Assembly: GCA_030562215.1 (NCBI GenBank)
Contig: JAUPFL010000001.1
Span: 2,840,501-2,904,500, forward strand
Length of the DNA: 64,000 nucleotides
DNA from: Peribacillus frigoritolerans
GTDB taxonomy: Bacteria; Bacillota; Bacilli; Bacillales; DSM-1321
Reading direction: 5' to 3'
Shown piece after piece: positions 54,619-62,634 of the stretch. Position 1 is the stretch's first letter; every line of letters begins with the position of its first letter. Made by a program: the position numbers and the translations under genes. The notes below the pieces were generated by a model, which saw only the letters and a program-made list of their open reading frames with translations, was not told the DNA's origin and did not search any database.

Positions 54619-55414
54619 TTAAATTATTAGTCAGTGATTTAGATGGAACGTTAATTGATAAAAAGAATCAAGTGGCTTTACATGACATAAAAGCATTGAA
54701 AAAATTACGGGAACATAACGTAGACATCTGTCTTGCAACTGGAAGAATGGACAACGAAATTATGGAAGTAGCTAAAGTGGTTGGAGACCAATTCCATCGC
54801 GTAAGCCAAAACGGATCATTTGTCAGGACCAATGACCACGTTTCTCTTCACTCACAAACATTTGAGCATGGGCTCGCAAAAAAGCTGTATGAATCGGCAT
54901 ATTCAGATCGTAACATTACAATCGTTTGTTCAAATGACACCAACTTTGTAGCCCAAAAAAATGATGTCATTCACCAAATCGAAGAACGTTTTTTCTTTCC
55001 GATTGAAGAGCAAGATGACATGATAAATGCAATTGGTCACTCACTTACCCCTTCTAAAATTTCGGTATTGGGCCATCATGAGGAAATATTAGAAATGCAG
55101 CAATCTATTCAAGATGTTTTTCACGAAGAGGTGGATACATTCATTTCTGAAAAAGGCTGTCTTGACATTATGCCGAAAAACATCAGTAAAGGAAATGCCT
55201 TATTAATCCTTTTAAAACACTTGCAGCTCAAGCCCGAAGAAATCGCATGCGTAGGTGATTCTTTTAATGACATCCCTATGTTTAAACTAACACCAAATAG
55301 TTTTGTGATTTCTCATGCCCATGAAGATGTCAAAAAGAAGCAACCTATGTCGTTGAGACAGTCAGTGAAGCAGTGAAGATGATTCTTGAAAAAATACCCG
55401 TGAACAAAATATGA
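54615..55414 (+). CDS. Cof-type HAD hydrolase (one frame break)
   Basis: About 266 residues. Motif I LLVSDLDGTLID, motif II ICLATGRM, Lys in NISKGNALLILLKHLQLKPE and motif IV CVGDSFNDIPMF define a HAD phosphatase with a C2b cap (Cof/YwpJ type). Likely dephosphorylates sugar phosphates or FMN. The frame breaks at the A5 run near 55335; one more A gives EDVKKEATYVVETVSEAVKM and a stop at 55414. Confidence 0.88.
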
Positions 55415-55435
55415 TTTACTCATAAGGGTTCTGGC

Positions 55436-55931
55436 GTGAAAGAATGCAAAAAGGAAAAAGATTTTGAGAAAGTTGCTTCGAGTGTTTTTGGTTTTTTAAA
55501 TACATCAGAGCGTTTATGGATTTCCAAGTTATTCAACGAACGGGTGCGTTCGTATTGTAAGGTTAGCCAGTTTTTTAAACTGTACCCTTTTGAAGATTTG
55601 GGTCAGTTTAATATGCTGGTCTTTGGTGATGGATGCCACTATCGGGATGCATTGGAAAGTTGGATGGAAGAAGAGGGAATCTACCCAAAACGAACCCTTA
55701 AATTTGGTGCAATTGAGGCCATTATAGGTTGTGTTAAGGCTGGCATGGGAATAGCTGTTATGGTTCAATCCGTTTTAAAAGACGATCAGCAATCACTACA
55801 TGTAACGCCTTTGCCAGAAAAGTATGCAAAAGATTCCTACACATTTTATTATGCGAAAAGACGTAATGCTTTCTGCTGCTTTTCGTAAATTTGTAGAGTT
55901 TCTTAATCTAAGAGCTATTAGATGCAACTAA
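55436..55931 (+). pseudogene. LysR-family regulator, C-terminal fragment
   Basis: NMLVFGDGCHYRDALESWME, FGAIEAIIGCVKAGMGIAVM and LHVTPLPEKYAKDSYTFYYA are the effector-binding domain of a LysR regulator related to that at 14358. The DNA-binding half is missing, and the sequence before residue 45 is unrelated. A break near 55869 would extend it through AAFRKFVEFLNLRAI to 55931. Confidence 0.65.
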
Positions 55932-56058
55932 GACACCCATACCTATTCCACTGGAATTGGTTGGTTTTGTATAAATGTTACTTTAGGTAAAAATGCGATT
56001 TCTAATAACTTAAAACATAAATATAAATTAATAATTCAACCAAGGGATGGGTAAAAAG

Positions 56059-56109
56059 AAAATAAAAGCATACGTTGGTGATTTATACCATCGTATGCTT
56101 TTATTTTCA
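56059..56109. terminator. Bidirectional terminator
   Basis: GAAAATAAAAGCATACG pairs with CGTATGCTTTTATTTTC; long perfect arms, loop of 17. Confidence 0.85.
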
Positions 56110-56143
56110 CTATTAGTTAATCAAGGAATTTTAATTTTAAATA

Positions 56144-57262
56144 TTAATATTCGTTAAAAAATTGCTGAATTTCTTTTGGATCATCTGTTTTTGTTAATGC
56201 AAGCATCGTCAAAATGCGTGCTTTTTGAGGATTAAGTGAGTCTGCCGTAACAAAATTATTTTCATCGTCAATCTTTTCTCTCGTAACAATACCATTTCCT
56301 ACACGGCTAGATCGAGTAATAATCAAGCCTTTTTTGATAGCGTCTTTAGCACCCTCAAAGGCAGTATCAGAAGTTAAACCGTTTCCTTCACCTGCTATTA
56401 TGATCCCTTTAGCTCCTGCTTTCACAGATGCATCGTAAAAATATCTACTATCATTTTGATAGCTATAAATAATGTCCACTTGAGGAAGTTTATCTAGTTT
56501 TGATACATCAAAAACCGATTTGGTTGTATGTTTACGAGTGGGTTCATTGTAGAAAAATATTTTATTACCTGCGATTGCTCCTAAATAGCCTTGTTCCTCA
56601 GATTGAAATGTATCTGTCATGGTAGTATTGGTTTTTGTGATATAACGTGCAGAACCTATCCGGTCATTTAATGAGATTAAAACACCTTTGTTCTTAGCAT
56701 CTTTACTAGCAGCAATTTTTACAGCATTATATAAGTTTAAAGGTCCATCTGCACTTATAGCTGTAGCCGGTCTCATTGATCCAACAATCACGACAGGTTT
56801 GTTGCTTTTTACGACCAGATTTAGAAAGTAAGCAGTTTCTTCTAAGGTATCTGTTCCATGCGTTACGACAATTCCATCAACGTCTTTAGATTTTAATAAC
56901 TCATTAATTCGTTTCGCCAATTTTAATAAGGTTTTATTATCCATATTATTACTGCTAATATTGGCGATTTGTTCACCACTCACATTTGCTACTTGTTTTA
57001 GTTCAGGAACAGCTTTAATTAGTGTTTCAACACGTACACCTGCTTGATAACCAGTTGTGTCAGTATTGGACGTAGCAGAACCTGCAATCGTTCCACCAGT
57101 AGCTAAAATTTTCACATTGTTTAACTTGGGATTTGTTGAAGTTGCTTCTACTTTCTCTTCTTTTGGATTACTATTTGCTGAGCTATGGATAGCAGTGATA
57201 GATCCAGAAAATAATAGTGTAACTAATAGAAACGTGATTCCAAGATATTTTTTAATGTTCAT
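56144..57262 (-). CDS. ansZ: Secreted type II L-asparaginase, AnsZ-like
   Basis: 372 residues with a signal peptide (YLGITFLLVTLLFSGSITAIH, no clear lipobox). Catalytic Thr motifs ILATGGTIAGSATSN and GIVVTHGTDTLEETAYFL, plus VVGSMRPATAISADGP and the Ser/Asp sites in NVSGEQIANISSNNMDN. Hydrolyses asparagine outside the cell. ATG 57262 follows AAGAAGGAGCTAACTAGAC. Own terminator at 56059; a terminator in the other direction stands upstream at 57384. Confidence 0.93.
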   Translation of the reverse strand: MNIKKYLGITFLLVTLLFSGSITAIHSSANSNPKEEKVEATSTNPKLNNVKILATGGTIAGSATSNTDTTGYQAGVRVETLIKAVPELKQVANVSGEQIANISSNNMDNKTLLKLAKRINELLKSKDVDGIVVTHGTDTLEETAYFLNLVVKSNKPVVIVGSMRPATAISADGPLNLYNAVKIAASKDAKNKGVLISLNDRIGSARYITKTNTTMTDTFQSEEQGYLGAIAGNKIFFYNEPTRKHTTKSVFDVSKLDKLPQVDIIYSYQNDSRYFYDASVKAGAKGIIIAGEGNGLTSDTAFEGAKDAIKKGLIITRSSRVGNGIVTREKIDDENNFVTADSLNPQKARILTMLALTKTDDPKEIQQFFNEY

Positions 57263-57383
57263 GTCTAGTTAGCTCCTTCTTTATTAAATTATGTACGACA
57301 TATGAAAATACTATACTACCATATCTGGATAGTAATATGTTGTCTATAAAGGGAAAAAGAGTAATATATACCTAAAAATACCC

Positions 57384-57415
57384 GTTCGTAAAAGTACACT
57401 TTTACGAACTTTTTT
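57384..57415 (+). terminator. Rho-independent terminator
   Basis: GTTCGTAAAAGT/ACTTTTACGAAC separated by AC, then TTTTTT. Confidence 0.85.
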
Positions 57416-57439
57416 GATTGTTACTTTTTTAAATAGACT

Positions 57440-57552
57440 CTGTGCAATGTATCTAACTTTATCACAAAGTGTTCAAGCGGAAGAAAATAATAAAAAAGAA
57501 GGGAAAGTATATCAAATCCACTATGATTATAAACCAATCTATAATTTGTAAA
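57440..57552 (+). pseudogene. Fragment of a secreted protein gene (duplicate of 34568 region)
   Basis: About 85% identical at nucleotide level to 34612-34722, covering the end of the signal peptide and the start of the mature protein. Ends at a TAA. Confidence 0.7.
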
Positions 57553-57842
57553 AGACGTCATTAGAATTTCTCCTCCTCTTTCTTTTCTTTACTAATACGT
57601 CATAGCCCTCTTCGATTCTAACTTTTCGCCTGTCACATACGGTAGTGTCAAAGTGTCATGATTTATAGGTCATAACTATAAAACTATCCGTACTACGCTC
57701 TATTTTTTCTGTCATGCATGAGGATGACGAAAGGTCACTAGCTACTATGACTTTCCGCTTGCTACACTCGGTTCATACACTGACGAACTGACTACTCGTT
57801 GTGCTAACAAAAAATTTCAATCAAATAAAGGAGCGTACAAAA

Positions 57843-59873
57843 ATGAAACAAGCAATTAACAAACTGGGGATCGTTGCAATTCTTCTTTCTTCTTCAACCA
57901 TGATTTCTGCGTGTTCCCAACAATCGTTAGAAGCAGGAAAATCAAAACCATCGGCATCCACGACTAATATCCAAATGACGAAAGGACCTAATAATAAAAA
58001 AGAAATAGAATCTTTTGCTGATCCGTTATTTGAAGAAAAAATGAAGAAGTACAATGTGAACGGTTCTAGTTTTGTCGTCGTTCATGATGGAAAGGTCGTT
58101 GTCAATAAAGGGTATGGATATGCCGATAAAGAAAAGAAAATCCCCGTCACTAAGGACACGGTCTTTCAAATCGGTTCAGTCTCGAAAACTTTTACTGCTT
58201 TGGCCGTGATGCAGCAAGTCGATAAAGGAAAGCTTAAACTAGATCAAGACGTACAACAATATTTTGGTGGATTACAAATACCTAATCAAACTGGGAAACC
58301 TCTTACCCTGTTTGATATGCTCACTTATACCAGCGGGGTAGATTTTCCCGATCTCACAAACATAACTGGACCTGAATATATTAATAATAGTATACCGATG
58401 AAAGAATTTTTCTCTAAACATATGCCAACTGTGGTACGGCCGCCGGGAGAAGTTTATACGTATGACAACGTCGCATTTGCGCTCGCAGGGTTTGCAGTGG
58501 AGAATGTTACTAACATCCCTTTCTCGAAATATATGGAAAAGAACATTTTCAAACCATTAGATATGAAATCTACAAGCATGAGCTTTACGCCTGATCTTAT
58601 CGAAAAAATGGCTACACCTTATGGTCCCACTGGCGATCCGGTTCCAACAAGTGGGAGCGGTATTAGGGATACACCACAAGGAGGCATTTTATCTACTGCG
58701 GAAGACATGTCAAAATACATGATTATGCAACTACAGAAAGGAAAGTTTAAAGACAAAGAAATTGCAAGTAAAAAAAGCATGGATATGATGCATGCCTATC
58801 AAGTTTTTGATGATAAGACGATTCCTGTTGCGACAATTGGATTTGAAACGCCTTTTAATGAATTTGCTAACGGTCAACACGTTGTAATAAAAGGGGGAAG
58901 CATGCCTGGACATCAATCAATGCTGATTTTAGTGCCTGAACAAAAAACAGCATTCTTCATGTCTTACAATAATGATTCAATGATGAGTATAGACATATAT
59001 GAAACTCTCATGGATCACTATTTCCCTGCTAAGAAGAATGAAGTAAAAACAAGTTATCTCCCGTTAGAGGAAAAAGAAGCTCATAAATACTTGGGCTTAT
59101 TCCAAAATACGCGTTTCGCTGCAATTCGCACTCATTTTACTTATGAAAATGGGAATTTGGTCATGGAGGGTGGAACAACTGGAAAACAAGTTCTCAAAAT
59201 GATTCATCCGTTGTTATTTGAAGATTCGGAAGGCAACAAAGTTGCTTTCAAAAAGAATTCAGCTGGAGAAATCGCATATTTTCACTACAACTCTCCTAAA
59301 AGCCTTGATTTTGTAGCAGATGCCCAGAGAATTAACAACAAACCACCTTTTGATGACGTTCCACAAAAGAGTAACTATAGAAGTCACATTGATAATCTTC
59401 ATGCTCTAAATATTATGGGTGCTAAAACAGGTAATCTATTCAATCCGATGGACATCATGACACAAGGAGAGTTTGCGGATACGTTGTTACTTGCTTATGG
59501 ATGGAACGGTTTTCCAGACGACTCCAAGGAGGCAAGGGAAAAAATTATGAAAGGAATTCCAGGGTATGACCGTGCTACTCCGATTACCCGACAGGTCGCA
59601 GCAACCATGATTCAAAACTTAAAGCAAATTCATGACATGAAACCGATTAGACCTGACAAAGCTATTAAAGTTAAATTACTTGATGCTGCGGATGACTGGG
59701 CAATTCAATCGATTCAGGCACTTGCCTCCCAAGGAATTCTAGACCCTGATACTTCCATCAATGCTGACGGATCCTTTACCTTCCGTCCCAAGGATCTGTT
59801 ACTGCGTCAAGAAGCGAGTGCCTTACTCGATTTGGCTTTTGGTTATCATGCTTTGCCTATTAAGCAGAAGTAA
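57843..59873 (+). CDS. Lipoprotein with serine beta-lactamase-like domain and SLH-type repeats
   Basis: 677 residues from ATG 57843 behind AAAGGAGCGTACAAAA. Signal with lipobox TMISAC. Class C beta-lactamase/PBP4-type hydrolase domain: SxxK in QIGSVSKTFTALAV, YxN in YTYDNVAFALAG, and HxG-like KGGSMPGHQSM. A DUF3471-like beta domain follows (about residues 400-500), then an SLH-like region (IMGAKTGNLFNPMDIMTQGE, QALASQGILDPDTSI, FRPKDLLLRQEASALL) that may bind cell-wall polymers. Likely an esterase or D-amino peptidase at the cell surface. Terminator at 59941. Confidence 0.88.
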   Translation: MKQAINKLGIVAILLSSSTMISACSQQSLEAGKSKPSASTTNIQMTKGPNNKKEIESFADPLFEEKMKKYNVNGSSFVVVHDGKVVVNKGYGYADKEKKIPVTKDTVFQIGSVSKTFTALAVMQQVDKGKLKLDQDVQQYFGGLQIPNQTGKPLTLFDMLTYTSGVDFPDLTNITGPEYINNSIPMKEFFSKHMPTVVRPPGEVYTYDNVAFALAGFAVENVTNIPFSKYMEKNIFKPLDMKSTSMSFTPDLIEKMATPYGPTGDPVPTSGSGIRDTPQGGILSTAEDMSKYMIMQLQKGKFKDKEIASKKSMDMMHAYQVFDDKTIPVATIGFETPFNEFANGQHVVIKGGSMPGHQSMLILVPEQKTAFFMSYNNDSMMSIDIYETLMDHYFPAKKNEVKTSYLPLEEKEAHKYLGLFQNTRFAAIRTHFTYENGNLVMEGGTTGKQVLKMIHPLLFEDSEGNKVAFKKNSAGEIAYFHYNSPKSLDFVADAQRINNKPPFDDVPQKSNYRSHIDNLHALNIMGAKTGNLFNPMDIMTQGEFADTLLLAYGWNGFPDDSKEAREKIMKGIPGYDRATPITRQVAATMIQNLKQIHDMKPIRPDKAIKVKLLDAADDWAIQSIQALASQGILDPDTSINADGSFTFRPKDLLLRQEASALLDLAFGYHALPIKQK

Positions 59874-59940
59874 GCATTCATCCAAACATGAATCATAGCA
59901 AGTATTTAAGGGGAGTACCAGTATTCTTACAATAGGAGGA

Positions 59941-59980
59941 AAAGTAGCATTTCCTATAGGAGAGATGCTACTTTTCTTCT
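59941..59980 (+). terminator. Rho-independent terminator
   Basis: AAAGTAGCAT/ATGCTACTTTT, then CTTCTTC. Confidence 0.75.
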
Positions 59981-60143
59981 TCGTAGTCCTTCATTTTTTT
60001 ATAAAACGTGTTTTTCTTTTGTTCTAACATTTCCATAAACATAACAGCTGTTATTTCTCCATTCCTCCATTTTGAATGAGTTTCTTCTATGTTTAATCAA
60101 TTCAGAAAGACTTAGTATATGATTATGGAAAAACGCATGCTAA

Positions 60144-60172
60144 GCCCTCCAAATTAACTGGAGGGCTTTTTT
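60144..60172 (+). terminator. Rho-independent terminator
   Basis: GCCCTCC AAATTAACT GGAGGGC followed by TTTTTT. Confidence 0.88.
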
Positions 60173-60243
60173 AGCTTTGAAATAAAGTCACGATGTTCAT
60201 AAAAAGATGCGAAATCAATACTTGATTTTGGTCTTCCGTAATG

Positions 60244-60276
60244 AACTATCGGGGCAGGAAAGCATTCCTGTAGGTA
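60244..60276 (+). repeat. Dispersed repeat fragment, tail variant
   Basis: AACTATCGGGGCAGGAAAGC, then ATTCCTGTAGGTAA: the tail variant also seen near 5260 and 19467. AGCATTCCTGT with the preceding ACAGGAA-like sequence (GCAGGAAAGCATTCCTG) is itself a small palindrome. Confidence 0.65.
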
Positions 60277-60548
60277 ATCTATTAAACATTCTGACTTAGA
60301 TACATATAAAAAGGGTCTAATAAGATACGTGTTAAAATAAAAAAACATACAAGGCGCTTATAAATTTAACTAGTGTGTTGTTCCAAGGAGGATTAATGCG
60401 CTTTTTTTGTTGAAAAACAGTTTAAATTTCTATAATGGTTAAAACTACTATTATGTGACTTTAACTTGTTAAGGTTGATAAACGATTTGATTAATACGGG
60501 GAAGAAGCATTTGAAAAAAACAAGGGAAATATCGAAGTTCTCCTGCTC

Positions 60549-62330
60549 CTACACGATATTCTCCGTTCGCGCCATTTTTATTGCTTCTTCACGGTTGTTG
60601 ACGTCGAGCTTCGAGTAGAGCTTCGAGCAGTAATTGCGGACCGTTCCCTCCGATAAAAATAGCTTTGCGGCGATTGACTTGTAGCGCAGCCCGTTTGACA
60701 GATGCTCCAGAATCTCCATTTCGCGTTTCGTAAGCCTGTAAGGGTAGTTTTCCTTACTTGAGCCGATCTTCTCCAACTGCTCGCGTTGACGCTTCATCTC
60801 TTCGAATACTCGCGTAGCGACCGATTGGTCGATCCAGGTTCCTCCGTTATAAATAAGTTTCAAGGCTTCCTTCATCTCCCGCGGATGAATCGACTTCAGC
60901 ATGTAGCCTTCCGCCCCACGCTCCAATGCAGTTGCCGCCTGCAAGGTATCCTCAAACGTTGTCATGAGCACAATCTTCATATCAGGCCACCGTTGTTTCA
61001 TCTCAAGTAAAGCCTCAAGCCCGTCCATTTCCTGCATGCGAATATCCATTAGCACGATATCCGGCTGCGATCGCTCACAATATTCTAATGCTTCGCACCC
61101 GTCCTCCGCCTTACCAACGACGGTAAAATCAGCATGCTGATCCAAAAGTTGCTTCAAACTGTCGGTAATGATCGCCTGGTCATCAACGATCAACAGGCGG
61201 ATTGTATCATGTACTGGTTCTGTCTGCAACAGAATATTACATATGACTAAAGTTCCTTGCCCAGACCCGGAATGAACGGACAGCGTGCCGTGAAATAGTT
61301 CAAGCCGTTCCTTCATCCCATTGAGCCCAAATCCGAATTGGATTTCTTCCATTCCGATGCCGTTATCCTCGATCTGTAACCGGAGCTGCTGACTATCGAA
61401 ATGCAGCTGAACGGATATTATGTTCGCCTGGCCGTGCCGAACCGCGTTTGTTAGAGACTCTTGAAGGCAGCGATACAGACAAAAGTTTATTTTTTGCATA
61501 ACGAGAGTCTCACTGCCGATCACACGAAATTTGACCGTTATACCTGTCGATATCATAAACTTTTCGGTTAATTGCCGCAGCGATTCACTTAACGAATGGC
61601 TTAACGGAGTATGAGAAAGCTGGTGCAGATGCTTTCGGATATCATCCAGACTGTGCTGGGCAATACCGACAAGCGAATCGACCCTCTCGATCTGCGAAGC
61701 AGGTACGGAAGATCGCAGCGATTCGACACCGAAGATGAGCGAGGTAAGTGCATGGCCAATCGTGTCATGCAGCTCATGTGAAAGCCGGCTGCGCTCCTCT
61801 ATTAGTGTAAGCTCCTCAATCCGCTTAATATGCTGCTCCAGCAACAGCTTCTGCTCTTGAATAATTTGGGCTTGCTTATGGGACTGAATTAATATATTAA
61901 ACGCGATGCCGATGGCAAAACCAAGGGTGCAGCTAACGATAAACTCATACGGGAGACGATCAGCGATCCAACCGTTCAATGCCGGGAATACGATTCCACA
62001 GAGGACACCTGTCCACATATAGGTTTTTCGACTGCTCGCCAAGCCGATAATCATCACGAGTAAAACGAAAGACCAAAGCAAACCTGGCGCTGCGTAGGCC
62101 AAATAAAGATGAAAAATGCCCGCTGCAGTGACATCGACTGCAAGATACCGGTCTTCTTTCTTATAGCGGACGATTAATGGAACGAGGTAAACGACAAAAG
62201 CAAGAGAAAGAACAATCCAAAGCGACGCATCGATTAATGAAGGGTTGATAAAATCAGCGCTTGCGATTATGACCAGCCAAAGCGTTCGTATGGCCAAAAA
62301 TATCCAATCATACCAAAACCATTTTTTCAT
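60549..62330 (-). CDS. Fused NarL-type sensor histidine kinase and LuxR-type response regulator
   Basis: About 593 residues. Six N-terminal membrane helices, then a HisKA_3 dimerisation domain with ERSRLSHELHDTIGHALTSL (phospho-accepting His), an HATPase domain (CLQESLTNAVRHGQAN, IEDNGIGM, GFGLNGMKERLELFHG), then in the same frame a receiver domain (IRLLIVDDQAIITDSLKQLL, DIVLMDIRMQEMDGLEAL, Lys in GYMLKSIHPREM) and a LuxR HTH (YRLTKREMEILEHLSNGLRY, LFLSEGTVRNYCSKLYSKLD). These are normally two genes. The GC-rich codon use (CGC, CCG, GCG) differs from its neighbours. Target unknown; the divergent beta-lactamase-like gene is a candidate. Confidence 0.88.
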   Translation of the reverse strand: MKKWFWYDWIFLAIRTLWLVIIASADFINPSLIDASLWIVLSLAFVVYLVPLIVRYKKEDRYLAVDVTAAGIFHLYLAYAAPGLLWSFVLLVMIIGLASSRKTYMWTGVLCGIVFPALNGWIADRLPYEFIVSCTLGFAIGIAFNILIQSHKQAQIIQEQKLLLEQHIKRIEELTLIEERSRLSHELHDTIGHALTSLIFGVESLRSSVPASQIERVDSLVGIAQHSLDDIRKHLHQLSHTPLSHSLSESLRQLTEKFMISTGITVKFRVIGSETLVMQKINFCLYRCLQESLTNAVRHGQANIISVQLHFDSQQLRLQIEDNGIGMEEIQFGFGLNGMKERLELFHGTLSVHSGSGQGTLVICNILLQTEPVHDTIRLLIVDDQAIITDSLKQLLDQHADFTVVGKAEDGCEALEYCERSQPDIVLMDIRMQEMDGLEALLEMKQRWPDMKIVLMTTFEDTLQAATALERGAEGYMLKSIHPREMKEALKLIYNGGTWIDQSVATRVFEEMKRQREQLEKIGSSKENYPYRLTKREMEILEHLSNGLRYKSIAAKLFLSEGTVRNYCSKLYSKLDVNNREEAIKMARTENIV

Positions 62331-62342
62331 TATGGAGAACAC

Positions 62343-62634
62343 GGATTATGTACACCTACTTGTATTTTTTTGCAAACCAATTTCCGAATGATTCAGAGCT
62401 ATCATGTACCATATCTTCCGATACGTCAAGCGAAGGAGGGGGTAATGGTTTAGAAATTGGCTGTCAACACGTCACATGAGACAGTTGACAGTTTGTCATG
62501 CGATATATGTGAAGGGGTCGAGCACGATGTCATCAAAAGTTTGGCGGTTTCATCACTGTCCGATTTAACAACTTCGGGGGTAAGGTTAGGGAGTGAAGCA
62601 ACACAACATTCCAAAATAATAGGAGCGATGCGTT
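62343..62634. promoter_or_regulatory. Divergent promoter region with an inverted repeat
   Basis: CTGTCAAC at 62461-62468 and GTTGACAG at 62484-62491 form an 8-base inverted repeat with 15-base spacing between the sensor/regulator gene and the serine hydrolase gene. It is a candidate operator for the LuxR-type regulator. The ribosome binding site AATAGGAGCGATG precedes the gene at 62635. Confidence 0.45.

Larger units (their letters stand above)
57263..57842. other. Intergenic region with a terminator and a duplicated gene fragment
   Basis: Contains the palindromic terminator at 57384-57415 and, at 57440-57552, a fragment related to the secreted protein gene at 34568 (LSQSVQAEENN, KEGKVYQIHYDYKPIYNL, then a stop). 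Bases 57560-57840 carry no recognisable gene. Confidence 0.6.
59981..60548. other. Intergenic region
   Basis: No gene supported. Holds a terminator at 60144 (GCCCTCC/GGAGGGC, then T6) and a dispersed repeat tail variant at 60244. Base composition changes from AT-rich to more GC-rich at about 60.55 kb. Confidence 0.55.
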
